Shown here piece by piece: positions 50,629 through 62,655 of a DNA stretch of 64,000 nt. Where the stretch lies: the NCBI RefSeq assembly GCF_000091045.1, contig NC_006686.1, forward strand, positions 1,226,001 to 1,290,000, given 5' to 3'. A program made the translations under genes and the position numbers. The notes beneath the pieces were generated by a model. That model did not search any database. It worked only from the letters and a program-made list of their open reading frames with translations, and was not told the DNA's origin. Numbering within the stretch: position 1 is the stretch's first letter; each line of letters opens with the position of its first letter. Source of the stretch: Cryptococcus deneoformans JEC21. Lineage: Eukaryota; Basidiomycota; Tremellomycetes; Tremellales; Cryptococcaceae.

Positions 50629-51555
50629 GATCTGTTTGTGGTGGGAGGCCGGTGCTGTGAAATTTCGAAAAGTGACACGGAGATGATAAACAGTGCAAAA
50701 AGAGGACAAGCGGTGAGATATCAACTCGACATGCACTACATAAAGAAAACGAATCTAAGTACAGTACGATACAAATGCAAAACAAGTACAATACGCGTAC
50801 AATGCACAATGTACTATCCCACGAATATTGATGGAAGGGAACATCAGAGGGCCGTGACCCACTGCCTATCGCCTGCTTCCTGCTTCCTTTTGCTTTCTGG
50901 CATCTGTCTTTGGTTGATCTGGTTGTATGAAACGGCGATTGATGGCTGATGGGCCATGACTTATATTATGGACCAGAAGCAACAGTAAGGGGGCCGGAGG
51001 CAGCGAACAGCGCGGTGGATACAGGGAACCAAGAGCCATCAGGAGCCGAGACGCCAAGAGGACGGAAGGTTAGAGAACGTGGGAAGTCGATCACCAAGCA
51101 TTTACTCGTCAATCATCAGCCATCAAGAGATCCGTGTTTTTCTCGTTGTTCAGACTCCCAGCCATGTTATTATTGTTCTTCACATTTCACTCAACAATAT
51201 TTTTGCTGACCATTTATAATGCATGAATTCGGATTGTATCCTCCCTCATGGCCTTCAGTTTATTCGCTTTTATTGTCCAGTGACTAAATCACGTACAGCA
51301 GCGTTGCGGCTTGCAGAGCAACACGTTCCTTTTACCGGGAATTTGCCCATTTGATGCCCTTTCACGCTTCTTTTTCTTGCTGCAAAGTGTTGATGACTGC
51401 TGCTTGTTATCAGTTCGTATGAATGTCATGAAAATATCATCATATGACACTTGGCGCGTGGTCAAAGGAGGATAATGTTGCAAACCAGCACAACGCATGA
51501 AGCGAATTATTTTATTTATCGACTATGAATAATGTGTCAGAAAGCATTTCAACCA

Positions 51556-51556
<1 letters not shown>
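50629..51556. other. Non-coding stretch before the tRNA gene
   Basis: Upstream region of the membrane protein gene. Several small open frames on both strands show no family feature. Nothing else recognised. Confidence 0.4.
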
Positions 51557-51596
<40 letters not shown>

Positions 51597-51616
51597 TAAT
51601 AATTAATTATCACTAA

Positions 51617-51654
<38 letters not shown>
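51557..51654 (+). tRNA. tRNA-Asn (GTT) with intron
   Basis: Acceptor stem TGCCCCG (51557-51563) pairs perfectly with CGGGGCA (51647-51653), discriminator G at 51654. D arm GCTG/CAGC. T arm CAGAG-TTCGAGT-CTCTG is a perfect 5-bp stem with the standard loop. Anticodon GTT at 51591-51593 in loop CTGTTA. A 24-nt AT-rich intron (51595-51618) interrupts after position 37; the 3' anticodon stem is then TCAGA, pairing with GTTGA apart from the outermost G-A. A T run follows the gene (51656-51662 region), fitting Pol III termination. CCA is not encoded. Confidence 0.93.
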
Positions 51655-51664
<10 letters not shown>

Positions 51665-52652
51665 CATGTGTTTTTTGCGTTTTTCAGTTGTCACTCGTCA
51701 GTACTCGAGTAGTAACAACTCGTACTTTTTTTTGGCGTTCGTTTGTGGCGTGGTAGAAAGAGTCTGAGGCATCTGAGATCTAAGGGAAATATTAGATCTA
51801 GTAGGTATAGGATATGGAAAAGGTATAGTACCCAACTGGGGAAGGGAGAAACGTCCCTAGACAAGAATTGGTCTCATTGAGTCAACATCAATTGAAGTTA
51901 GTAGGTGTGACTCAAAAGCGATGTAAGTAAATAAGAATGGGCAGGCAGTTGATGCAGTTCTAATGCACGTCTTTGCACAGTTTCGTGGGAGTTACTTAGC
52001 CACTACTTGCCCAAGTCCTTTCCCACCCGCGCTGTACTAGTCAAGAAGCGTTTCTCTCTTTTGGATTAGTAGTACCATCCAGTCAACGGCTGGGCAACTA
52101 CAAATTTCAACCAAAGGGTTATTGTTACGAGAGGATAATAATCTGTACAGTATTTTCCCATGCTATTCTACGCTACAACGCACAGCACTTCATGAGCGTT
52201 GCACCATTCATAAGACCGACAAGAAGGGACGAGCTCTTGGTCCTTTCCGTTCTCGGCACTCCATATTAGCGGTAATCGGGGGAATTTGTTCGGAATCGAT
52301 TGATTCTCATTTCTTGTATGTTGGATCGACGACTCCTCATGTCAACATTAAAAGACCTAGTTGATATGTTGATGTATAGTCCGCGTAGCCAAGGCGCTGC
52401 CCGGAAAATCGAAAACTGCTTTGAAGTTAGGAGTTCAAAAGAATATCAGCTTTCCTTGTATATTCCAACATAAAGAATGATAAGGATCGAGCCGAAGAAA
52501 ATCGATTTAGCTTCCAACAACCCGGTTAAGAGATTCAGATTGGGAATAGATATCAATTTAGTCCAACGCGGAGCGTACTTGTGTCTCGTGAGCCGAATGG
52601 GGTCTATGCATACAGAAATCCTCGAGAGCCGAAACCTTGCCACGATCCATCA
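51655..52652. other. 1 kb region without a supported gene
   Basis: Between the tRNA and the RPB12 stop. Holds a T-rich tRNA terminator region and two AGATCT sites 12 bp apart (51776, 51794). Potential splice signals occur (gtaagt at 51925, cacag at 51976-51980) but no coding frame joins them. Confidence 0.4.
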
Positions 52653-53127
52653 TCATCGAGCCTCGAATTGCACCTATACAAAATCCGTCAGTTACTGGGT
52701 TTATTGTTTCAAATGTCATAAATGTAGCGAATAGACCTACGACTGACACAGAAAAACAGATACGAGATCGACGCAAGAAGTTATTTTAGTCAGCAATCAC
52801 AATGTAATGGAAACACCAAATAACCTACTCCTCGTTGTCCGAGGCTTGTACATAACTCGGTGGCCGCATTCCTTGCATCTAATGAACTCTGAAGGTTGCA
52901 TAGCAGTCTGCGCCCCACAATCTGCCGCCACTGTCAGCCCTAATCTTGCGATACGTCCGAACGGCGCATTACTGCTAGATCTCAGATTGGAGATGACAGC
53001 ACTGGGCTTCTCGCGATATTGCATACTCACCACCACATATGTAAGAGATGGTCTCGGGGGCCTTAACGTTTCGATCAGGCATGGGATTAGGATTTTGCTG
53101 GGTGTATCGAGACTGAGGCTGGGACAT
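52653..53127 (-). CDS. RPB12: RNA polymerase subunit Rpb12 (ABC10-alpha)
   Basis: Small zinc-binding subunit shared by RNA polymerases I, II and III. ATG 53125-53127, MSQPQSRYTQQNPNP. Exon 1 reads through VKAPETISYICG; after an intron comes DCGAQTAMQPSEFIRCKECG and HRVMYKPRTTR. The zinc ligands are CGDC and CKEC. Exon 2 ends at 52829 in phase 1. The conserved family tail (KR-M/L-V-x-F-[ED]-AR) is only reached if a 2-nt exon (TC, 52741-52742) is spliced in between two introns that each have a CTGAC branch site; this gives I then VQFEAR and a stop at 52653-52655, for a total of about 70 residues like other Rpb12 proteins. Direct splicing to the last exon would give an unrelated long tail. Confidence 0.93.
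52741..52742 (-). other. Predicted 2-nt microexon of RPB12
   Basis: On the minus strand: TGTCAG|TC|GTAGGT. The upstream intron (52828-52743) has branch CTGAC in TTGCTGACT; the downstream intron (52740-52674) has branch CTGAC in TAACTGACG and acceptor GTATAG. Both intron ends are canonical. Confidence 0.65.
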
Positions 53128-53684
53128 GTTAAAGGTCAAAGGTTTGTGACGTGATTCGCAAAGGCAAGGATATGATAGTTGACCAAAGGATGGGTGGGTG
53201 GCGTTTTCTATCTGTTTTGTTCAAAGAGGAAACGGATAAAAAATCAGACAGTAATGGACAAAAAAGTAATTGGACGGCTGAGTGGTGGTGGTGGTTATTT
53301 GTGTTGTTGGTAAAAATATTAGAATTAACTGTAGTAATTAAATAAATGTGTACGGGTGACGTTCTTGGCCGCCGCCCCCGGCTGCCTGCTTCCAATTTAG
53401 CGTATCTTTCTTGCTTGCTTCTCGCTCTACCCCTGGTATCAGCTGATCAGTCCGCAAAACACTATTTATTATTTGCTACAGCTATTACTGATAGTTCTAC
53501 TATTACTGCACCACTATACCCACCTCCATCTTATTCGTTTTTCAATCTGTTTCTGTGTTTCTTCTGCTTATCCATTTTTGAGCAAATCTCCATCTTACAT
53601 CATAGAGAGGCAGGTAAAATTAGATAACTACTAGCGAAGCAGGTTCACTGCTACTCGGCACGTTATTCAGTTCAACAAGGGATC
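53128..53684. promoter_or_regulatory. Divergent promoter RPB12 / GID2
   Basis: 557 bp between divergent starts, with pyrimidine-rich and AT-rich stretches on the GID2 side. A plus-strand open frame (53346-53627) looks like transmembrane-type low complexity and has no support. Confidence 0.4.
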
Positions 53685-55090
53685 ATGGACGTCTCTCCAG
53701 CACTTTCAGCTCTTGAAGCTCTCTCTTCCTCCACCTCTACATCGTCCTCTGGACCCGTCAATGGGCTCATCGATGATCACCTCGTCCAAGCCAAAAGACG
53801 CATTATGGCTGGTGAAGACCCAAGGACAGTCGTACAAGAGCTGCAGAAAGCCGTGGTTAAAAGCAAGAAAGAGGTGGAGAAGAATTTGAAGGCATGGTAT
53901 TTTGCTTTGGGAAATATGGGTAAGGCGATTGATAAGGTGCGTGGGGACGATATTTGTCAGAAACAGATGACCTGATGACCGATTGTACGCAGACATTTCC
54001 GGCCCAGTTAAGTGCTATTAGCAGGGCGTATGAAGAACCGAGTCTATTTGCAGATAAAGATGCGTCTCAAGCGCTAGACAAAGCTGTACTTGAATCGCTG
54101 GGCCGCAGGGGTCTATGGGACTCTGTCGCCGCTTTGGAAACGGTGAGAGCATCTTTCTCTTTGATGAGAACGTCGTTTATCATATATCATACTCCTTCCA
54201 GGAAACTTCATTAGTTTTTCCATCTGAACGCCGCCTCCTTGCTGAAGAGCTCCAACGAATTACCACTTGCCTTCTATCTAACGACATCTCTCCCGCTTTG
54301 AAGTGGTGCGAAGAAAACAAGTCATTCATTCATTCTCCTCCACACCCATCGTCACTCCCTTATTTTCTCCATCGTGCAGTTTTTAAGTCCATTGAGGATC
54401 CCGGACATGCTATCATGTACGCTCGACAGCACATGATGGCATACTTGCCGTTGTACCCAGTCACAAAACTCATTACCTCACGGCTGTACGATGGGGCGAA
54501 CAAAGCGGAATTTAAAGGACAAGATACTGAGATGGACGAAACCGTTATTAATTCTTTTGAACAGGAGGATGCGGTGGACTTGGTTGCTCTGGTTGCAATG
54601 TTCCAGAGCGAGTTTAAGAGAAGACATCAGTGGCCAAAGGAAGATCCACTCGAGGTGGCCGTGGATTTGGGATCCAAAGGAGGAGCGCTGAATGTAATTG
54701 AAAAAGCCAGGAGAGTAATGGGAGAGCACCTTGGACACATTCGAGCGTGGACTGATTTGCCTGTGAGTATCTCAGTTGATCCTACATAGATAGTTAAAGT
54801 TAACTCACAGTATCAGATGGAGGTACCCCTTCCGCCCTCCAGGAGATATCATTCGGTCTTTGTCTGCCCAGTATCGAAGGAGCAAGCTACCGAAAGCAAT
54901 CCTCCTAAGATGCTGGTTTGTGGACATGTTATAGCATCTGAAAGTTTTGAAAGGTTGTTAAAGGGGGGGTGAGTGAAATGTTATGTGAGAAGGATCGTCT
55001 AACTTACATATGAACAGTCGACGAGAGGTGAAATGCCCATACTGTCCCGTTGAAACCGCGCAATCAGCTGCTCAAAGATTGTACTTCTAG
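53685..55090 (+). CDS. GID complex E3 ligase subunit Gid2/Rmd5
   Basis: RING subunit of the GID/CTLH ubiquitin ligase, which degrades gluconeogenic enzymes when glucose returns. Exons: 53685-53936, 53993-54142, 54202-54762, 54817-54968, 55018-55090. The N-terminal helices ([20 protein letters not shown]) lead to the CTLH/CRA region: [51 protein letters not shown] with [20 protein letters not shown]. The C-terminal RING is degenerate: [45 protein letters not shown]. This is the Rmd5/RMND5 type (ESNPP and CGH), as opposed to the Fyv10/MAEA partner. Ends RLYF with stop 55088-55090. Confidence 0.93.
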
Positions 55091-55256
55091 GTCTTGACAC
55101 GTACACTGTACACATCCCTCTGCCCTGTTTGGATATTTTCAAGGTATTACATGTAGCAATGCAAAGATATGCGCTATGGTACATAAGGCGGCAGAAATAG
55201 AACAGCAGGTCCATACTACGAAGCCTGATCAACATCGTTAACACGGCCCTTGGGAA

Positions 55257-56515
55257 CTATGTCTCCCAATCCCCCAGCCCCTCATGAGTCCGTCCTCGGG
55301 AAGTCCATAACTGTCGACGTTCTTCCATAAGAGTTGCTGCCCATTGTCGTGTGACCGGATGCTCAAGATTGGGTATGGAACCTTTGAAGAAAGGATCGAG
55401 GGTTTGGATGTCCTGAGCTAGAAAAGTGTCAGGAGATTATTGTGCGGTATTAAGTAAACATACACCGTTCATATTCAACAGCTTGAAGAGCCAATTCAAT
55501 CCTATCAAGATCCTATGTGGTATCAGTGTACTTTGTTTCTTTTCTGGCAGTAATAAAGTACCTACCTTTACCAATCTGGATTCTGGAGTTTCCCTGGCTT
55601 CGTACTCCTAATGAAGGATGTCAGCGAATTTTTTGGACGGCAGGATAGGAACTTACATCCCACAAAGACCTGAATCGTTCTCTCGCATCCTTATTTCCTT
55701 TTCCGCCTAGCATCTCGTTCAAGAAAGTATCCATTGCTTGTTCCTCGAGTTGATGCTTAACGTGCGTAGGGACACCTTCGACAGGAGTAATGTCACCAAC
55801 ACTGTGAAGAGCATCCGATGAAGTAAGTTACAGATGCACACTGGCATTGAGAAGCGTTTATGGGCTTACTAAGCTTCTGCAAGGTCATGTACCAGTGCCA
55901 TCTACCAATCTTTCATGAGCTAGAATCGAGCCATTGCAGATGGCCTCACCATGACGCAACGGGGAATATCAAGTGGCCGTTCTGAGCTGTTTGGGAGCAT
56001 CATAGCCATGAGAGCCATACGACACATGTGGTCAGATATACTGCAGCAAGTTGTCAACCTTGCAACAGAGTTCCCACCAGATGTTTATCGCGTACCTTTC
56101 TGCCTGTTTAACCTGCAATGCGAATGTCAGCACCGCTACAGCTGACCTAGAAATAACCCCTTACGCCCTCACGTATCCACCCAGATCGCTTTTGTATCTG
56201 CTCCAATATCAGAACTGCATACATGGGACATTGTGAAAGAACACTCACCTTTAATTGCTCAAGCATATGCAGGAAAGCAAGTGTGTCAAGCGCTTCATTC
56301 CCTGTAGACCTGATATCGTAAGATGAATTGCCATTGCGCTCATTAGCAACAGCCACTTACTTGTAGGGTGGCGGCAAAGGTTTCCCTCCTGCACCTAAAA
56401 CGACAGGAGCAGCATCGCCTGCTAAAGCTATGGCATTTTCAGTGTTGAGGGCCATCTCTTTGACAGTAGAGAGGGTATTCTCATCGGCATGAGAAATTTT
56501 GGTGGGCATTACCAT
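55257..56515 (-). CDS. HD-domain 5'-deoxynucleotidase (HDDC2/YGK1-like)
   Basis: HDDC2-family metal-dependent phosphohydrolase acting on deoxyribonucleoside 5'-monophosphates. ATG chosen at 56513-56515 (MVMPTKISHADENTL); upstream in-frame sequence to 56572 has no ATG. Short exons encode EALDTLAFLHMLEQLK, the HD core SDHMYRMALMAMMLPNSS, RCVMMALVHDLAEA (HD motif) and VGDITPVEGVPTHVKHQLEE. Then come RERFRSLWDEYEARETPESR, a DLDRIELALQAVEYE segment and the tail LDPFFKGSIPNLEHPVTRQW. The His, HD and Asp metal ligands of the HD fold are present. Stop 55257-55259, converging with GID2 (166 bp apart). Confidence 0.92.
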
Positions 56516-56991
56516 TTGGGCTGAGAAAATGAAAGGAGTGTGTAGTCTCCTGTGCTTCTCTAAGAATGCCAACGTCGAAGAAAGGAAGGCGGCAGATGGA
56601 GAGTTGAGAGAGGAGTGTGAATCGCCAATACAGTACTCGTAATAGATGTTTGTTATCGTTTTTCCCTAATAATCGACTTATTATTACTGAATGATCGTGG
56701 TGGCGGCTATCGCCGCCCTTGTCGTAGTCCATGCAAATGAATACGTAAGGTAATAGGTGAAAGAACGACGACGGACGACCGAGCGAAGGACTAAGAACAA
56801 GACCGTTCACGAAATCACCTTTATAATACCCCGCATAGTGAAAGTTTCGTCTGTGCTCCGAGAGATATACGCCGTCCGGTCACAGCGAGACTATCCGATT
56901 TTCCATAGCTTATCGCCAGGCGGCCAAGGACGAATCGTTCGATCTAGCTACCCATGCTCTTCCGCCACTCTATGATTTCCCGTCAACTTGC
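56516..56991. promoter_or_regulatory. Divergent promoter HDDC2-like / Crb2-like
   Basis: 476 bp between divergent starts. Open frames on the plus strand (56757-56975) are unsupported. Confidence 0.4.
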
Positions 56992-59900
56992 ATGAGTCGG
57001 AGAATAGGGTAAGGATGTTTCTTTTTACCAACGTACACCTATTAAATGTACAATTGCAGACTATCGAGGAGTTCTACTCGTCCAGGAGGACGACGATCTA
57101 CACCTGCGATGCCCGAATCCCAAGAGTCTACCCAACAGCTAAGCCCTAAAGTCCGGCCTGGTATCCCCATCTCTGATCAGCTGGATCCGCTCTCATGTTT
57201 GACAGTAGATCATGAAGTACCGAGTTTGGAGTTACCAAAATTTAGCGTTGGTAGAGACGTATCGCCCCTGAACGAAAGCGTCAAGGAGTATGCCGACGAG
57301 ACACAAGAAGGCAATATTATCTGGACGGATATGGAAAGTCAGTCTCTGGCTGATCGGATATCTGTCAAAGGGAATGAAGAAATCTCATCACTACTATTAG
57401 AGGATTCTGGAAAGCAGCTGGCTAGTAGTGCGGCCTTCCAGTCACTCCAGGCCATGGATTCAGGTGATCGGGCGGACTCCACCAAAAATAGCACCATAAC
57501 CCAGTTTGCTGCTATTGAATCTCAGGAGCGTCCCCTAAGCAAAATTGTACCGGTTGGTTCATCACCGCAAGCCATAGAGCAGGACCAGTCACGAGAGTTT
57601 GTTATGGTGCCGGACACTCAACATGATGTCGCTACTGCGGATGGCATATCACCTTCATTTATCCCGTCAAATAGCCTATCCAAATCATTTCAGTTGAGAT
57701 CTAACAACCTACGAGAACCACTTGGGAACGAGGTTAACCTCCAAGAAGAAAAAAGGCTGTTCATTAGCGTAGAGAAGCGACCCAAAATATTTACGTCTGA
57801 ACCGTCCCAATCCATATCCCCTCGAAAACTAGAAGGCGCGTCTCTCTTCTCCGCAAATGGACCAGGTGGACGCCAGACAATGTCTCCCATTTCGAAACAT
57901 TCTTCTGCGAAAGGTCTTTCTGGCCTAGAAAATCCAAGTCGTTCACGATCAAAAAGTCATGTTCAAGCTTCTCCTTCAGACGAACCCGTTGCATCTCGGC
58001 GGAAGAACGAGACGAAGGAACCCAATCTTAGCGAGGAAAGTTTTGCTGTCGATTCAATACCGATCAAGCATCCCGAACCTTTGGACGTGATAGCGAATTT
58101 GTTGAGGCAACATTCAGAAGAGATGAAAGGAAAGGCTGAGAAATTGAAGGACGGTAAGAAGGGGCCGACAAGCAAGTTTGAACTCAGCGAGAAGCAAGGA
58201 GACGAACTCTTTCACAGGCATGAAAAGACGCGGATCGAAATGTCAGAAGGAAAGGAATTTGAAGTTCCTCAGTCGGCAGCGAGAATTTCGCCTAATCGAC
58301 TCCGCACTACCATTGTCGATCACGATGACAGTCCCGGCTCATCTTCTTCTTCACAAAGGACAAATGTCACATTTCATAGCTCACATTATACTGCGCCATT
58401 GGAACAATCCGAACCTTCCGTCAATGTACCGAGGCAAATCAACCACACAATTGATCAGCAAGACGGGGTTGCTTCACAATCATGTCATCCTCTGCGTTCA
58501 TCGCCCTCGTGTCACGGCGAGCGGTTCAGATCATTTGCTGAACAAGGGTATCTGTTCGATGAGAACAGACTTTCTACCTTTGATGAGGACTTGTTTTCGT
58601 CTTCTCAAGTTGTTGATGGGGGGTTGGAAGTGTCTGAGGATGCATTCAGCCAGAGATCAAATATTTTCCAAGCAACTCAAGTAATCCGCCAGCCCTCTGG
58701 GCCTTTATGTGAGGCAGATCTGTCCTCGCCGGCAGCGATCATAAGTCCGAGAGGCTTGGCGCCAACCCAGCGTAGTTCACCCGATACCCCAGAAAACAGT
58801 CAAACCCTAAGAACGACCGTGACCAATTCAATACCACTTCATTCATCACCTATTTCTGCTTCAGTGCCAACATCAAAACCACCAATTCCTTCGATCCCTC
58901 CTCATCGCTCCCTCGCTTATAATTCTCGACGGTTTACCGCTCAAGTATCAACGGAAGACAACGGACGCTTCGACATCCCTCGATATCGGCAACTTCAGAG
59001 ACGCGCGGCTAGCCGTATACAGTTGAATGACCAACTGATGGAGCCACTTGCTTCGGAGATCACGGGCAGCCCTGTGGGCCTGTGTGAGGGATCAATACCT
59101 GCGCACAGTGATACTAATACTGCTCCTCAACCAATACAGTCGCCACAGATGGGACATTGCTCGCCAAACAAATTCCGGAGGTCCCAGGACATTGAGGTAG
59201 TGAACGAACATGAACCTTCAGCCACTGTTGAATCGGATGTACAAACGACAGGCGACGATCAGTCTAACCTGCGTCCTGGTCGAATCAATCGACATTCGCC
59301 ATTTTCACCCCTTCCTCGATCCCACTTGTCATCCAAAGCAGGCCTGTCACCCTTGAGCAATAACCGTATCTCAGCTTCCAATACGTCCAATCATCTTCTA
59401 CCGTCTGAATCTGATACCCATGATGACCCCTCGAATCCTTTCCTTTCAACTTACGAGATAGTTCCCGGGCCTTACGAAAGAAGAGTCCGAAAGAAGCGCG
59501 AAATCTTTTCACCTGCGACATGCTCGGTGGATCGCCTAGAGGTTACTTCCATAAGAAGTCCGTTCAAGGTCGAGGGGATTGACGAAGAAAGTGATAGTAG
59601 TTCAACACCCGATGACCCCGATGATTTCTCTTATCGACCCGCAGTGAAAACTGCTAGAGTCTCAAGAGGCACTGGGAGGCGTGGGAGGCGAGCGAGTACC
59701 TCCATCGCTTCAGCTTTTTCAGAATCAAAGCAGATGCGTGTCCCCTCAACAAGTCCGCTTTCAACATTTTCTGACTCTGACAAAAGCTTGACTCCTGATG
59801 ATGAAAACGATGTGACTACCCGCCCTTTGAAAAAGCAGAAGTTACATAATGCGGAAGCCAAAGGGGCGAAGACCAGAACCACCTCCGCTACACGGACAAA

Positions 59901-61339
59901 TCTTTCATCGAAAAAGAAAGCCAGACATCTTATTGGGAAGTCTCGAGCAGCAACACCACCTGTCGTTGAGGATGTCAATCGGGTGCTTGCAAGCTATGGT
60001 CATTATTACTACCCAGCTCGCATTATCGAGCCTAGTGGATTACGGTACAAAGTGATATATGATGATAATGAACACCGAGAGTGTGCGCCCGATAAGCTTC
60101 GGAAGCTGATTTTGAAAAGGGGTGACAAATTGGAGGCATACGGAAGGCATGATTTGCCAACCAAGATGGAGGTTCTCTTGGATTGGGATGGAAATGAGAG
60201 AGGAGTAAAGTGCGCCAGTAATGGCACGATGTTGGGCTTTGTAAAGCTTCGATTCATCCGCATTCGTCAGCAGATAATCAAACAGCAATTTAATGATAGG
60301 TTATTCGCCCCACAAATAGGCGCGAAGTCCCCCACTAGGTCCATCCTTCGCTCCCCTGTCAAAAACTTTGTGCCTCTGGTATTTGAAGGAATGATTTTTC
60401 TAATTCTGACAGGAGTCGAGGAAAACTCTGTTGAGTACGAGTCTAAGAGTTTATCAAAATTGATTGAAATTCGCGGTGGGATAGTAGCGAAAGACTGGAC
60501 GCAAATATTTGAGCCAGATTTGCATCGTGGACATTTCAAAAGGAACTTGGGTCGAACGCCTTTCGTGATACCTACTGGCACCAGACCGCTGATGACCTCT
60601 ACGTTCATGGTGGCATTGGCGAAAGGGATACCTGTGTTGTCTGTCAAGTATGTAGACGCCGCCATTGAAGAAGGAGAAGTATGTATTCAAAGACAATTAC
60701 TGAGTAATGACATGACTGACTGTATCAAAGGCCATTGACTGGCATCCATATCTAATATCGTCGGGTTACTCTTGTTTCACCGGACAAATGATGTCACAGA
60801 TTGTCGACACATCATGGGGGACAAAGAACTGGGATGCAGTCAAGGCTGGGCACCTACTGAAACCTTTCAAGGGGAAAAAAGTACTTTTCATACAGCCCAG
60901 AAATTCTCTCAGTGTAAGCTCGTCTGCTCGCTTCTATCGATCTATTGAGGTTTTGACGCATCTTCTAGTCCCTTCTAACTCTATGTTCAACATGTCTGGG
61001 TGCAGAAGAGGTGCGAGTTGTAGAGAGAGTTTCTGGGAAAGAGCTGGATGTTATCCTCGATCCCAAATGGGACTACTTGGTTATCGACAAGATGGGGATT
61101 CCTAGTGCCTTAAAAGGGTGTAAGAAAGTTGCGAACGTGCAGTGGCTAAAGCAATGCCTGGTGAGTGGACGTATTTGCAATCGTATGCTTATAGTGCTCA
61201 CCAATAAATCAAGGTAATGGGGAAAGCTCTACCTCCCTTATTGACAAGTCAAGATGAACCGGAAAAAGGAGCCTCCAAGATCAAAAAAGAGACAAGCAAC
61301 AAGGGAAATGCAAGAAAGAGAGTTAATCAAAGTACATAA
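56992..61339 (+). CDS. Crb2 / Rad9 / 53BP1-type DNA damage checkpoint mediator
   Basis: Adaptor that reads histone marks at breaks and activates the checkpoint kinase. Exon 1 56992-57008 (MSRRIG), exon 2 57060-60678, then three shorter exons to stop 61337-61339. About 950 residues of disordered N-terminus with several SQ/TQ and SP/TP motifs (ESQESTQQ; SSSQVV; QATQVI), targets of ATM/ATR and CDK. The tandem Tudor region is about 59970-60280: GHYYYPARIIEPSGLRYKVI, YDDNEHRECAPDKLRKL, DLPTKMEVLLDWDGN. First BRCT: FVPLVFEGMIFLILTGVEEN, KLIEIRGGIVAKDW, TRPLMTSTFMVALAKGIPVL, SVKYVDAAIEEG. Second BRCT: KPFKGKKVLFI then WDYLVIDKMGIPSALKGCKK and VANVQWLKQCLVMGKALPP. Domain order Tudor-BRCT-BRCT matches Crb2/53BP1. 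Confidence 0.88.
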
Positions 61340-61835
61340 TTGTGATTTCAGCAACGAAGATCTCTTTTTGCTTGCCAGAAAATAATGTAACTGCGATTTT
61401 ACTCGCTTCGCCCGCACCTGTATACAGTATCCACTTTTTACAGCAGATAGCTACTTTTGACTGAACCAACAGCAGCACTTCTAAACTACGTCGTAACAAT
61501 GAATGCAACGTCGATAACGAAGTACTAACTACGCAAAACTAAACGGAGCTTTCAGAATTAACATGACTTGAAATATTTATCCGAAACCCCGCCGCCGCCG
61601 CGAAGCCTTTCGCGAATCATCGCTCTTATTTAATTATACTCAAACATCTATATAGCTACCATACGTAAATACTCGCCATTTTTGTTTTTGTCTCCATGGC
61701 AAAGAGTATTGTGCCTGCAATATTATCGTTTGGAAACCAACAATAGCTGTTAATGACCTCTCAACTGCCAAGATCCAGTGCATTATAGAGCTACTCCAAG
61801 GCGAATATTTTAAGACATACATCTGTCAACGTACA
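61340..61835. other. Intergenic between Crb2-like and FLILHELTA genes
   Basis: AT-rich; no gene recognised. Includes a GCCGCCGCCGCG run (about 61590-61601). Confidence 0.4.
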
Positions 61836-62591
61836 ATGCTGCTGCGTCAATCTCAGCACATCTCCAGGGGCCTCCTCTCCGGCACCGTTCAATTTCGTTT
61901 AGCATCACCTCTACCTCATCTACCTCATCTTCGAGCAACATCAACTTCGACCAAGCCAAATTCCTCATTACCTTCTACAATTGCATCACCAAAGTCAACC
62001 CTACTCCAGCGCCATTTCCCTGCACTTGCTCAACTCTCTCAGAGCACCAACGTGTCTCTTCCTTCACTTGCCCTCTCGTTTCTCGTGCTCCATGAAATCA
62101 CGGCCATTGTACCCGCCGTCGCTTTCTACTATTTTTTTGCCTATCTTGGAGCCGGAGCGGGTTTGGTGACTTGGGTAACGAGACTCGGGCATGATGAGAG
62201 CAGCAAGGACAGTGAGTCGGAAGCTGGATGGAAACACTGGGTTAGAGATTGGTACCAAGAAGGCATCAAGCGGGTGGATAGGATTGGGAAAAAGTATGGG
62301 GTCCTGGGATATGAGAAGCAAAATGCAGGAGAAGATGGAGCTGCTGGACCCATGCAGGATTTAACGGCCAGGACAACAGGAGCCGGAGCGGCTGAAAAGG
62401 TAGCGGATGCAGTCGCAGCTTATGTACTAGTTAAAGTGAGCGTCGCTGTTGTTCGTAATGAGGACACTAGCTACTTATTGACTCTTTCGTAGGCTTTGTT
62501 ACCTGTCAGAATAGCGGTGTCCATCGCCGGCGCACCCGCTTGTGCACGATTTGTGCTTCTTCCTCTACGCAAACTATCTCGGCAAAGATGA
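61836..62591 (+). CDS. FLILHELTA-type mitochondrial protein (MRX11-like)
   Basis: Fungal family PF10306, named after its FLILHELTA signature; the yeast member Mrx11 is associated with the mitochondrial expression machinery. Two exons: 61836-62432 or so and 62492-62591 (donor GTGAGC, acceptor CGTAG). The N-terminus is a mitochondrial presequence rich in Arg/Ser/Leu (MLLRQSQHISRGLLSGTVQF). The signature reads SFLVLHEITAIVPAVAFYYF, followed by a hydrophobic AYLGAGAGLVTW segment. After a charged linker (WVRDWYQEGIKRVDRIGKKY) the C-terminus is again hydrophobic: AAYVLVK joined to ALLPVRIAVSIAGAPACARF, consistent with two inner-membrane helices. Stop 62589-62591. Confidence 0.88.
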
Positions 62592-62655
62592 TCTCAGTGC
62601 ATATGTATTCGCCTGATACGGTACGGTGTCGCATGTGATAGCCTGCTATATTCTT

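Noticed and set aside
51860..52100. Possible spliced non-coding RNA downstream of the tRNA
   Set aside because: A GTAAGT and a later CACAG exist, but there is no further structure to support a transcript.
57046..57060. ATG at 57046 as the Crb2-like start
   Set aside because: It sits within the first intron; the upstream exon ATG at 56992 with a GTAAGG donor and TTGCAG acceptor gives a cleaner join.
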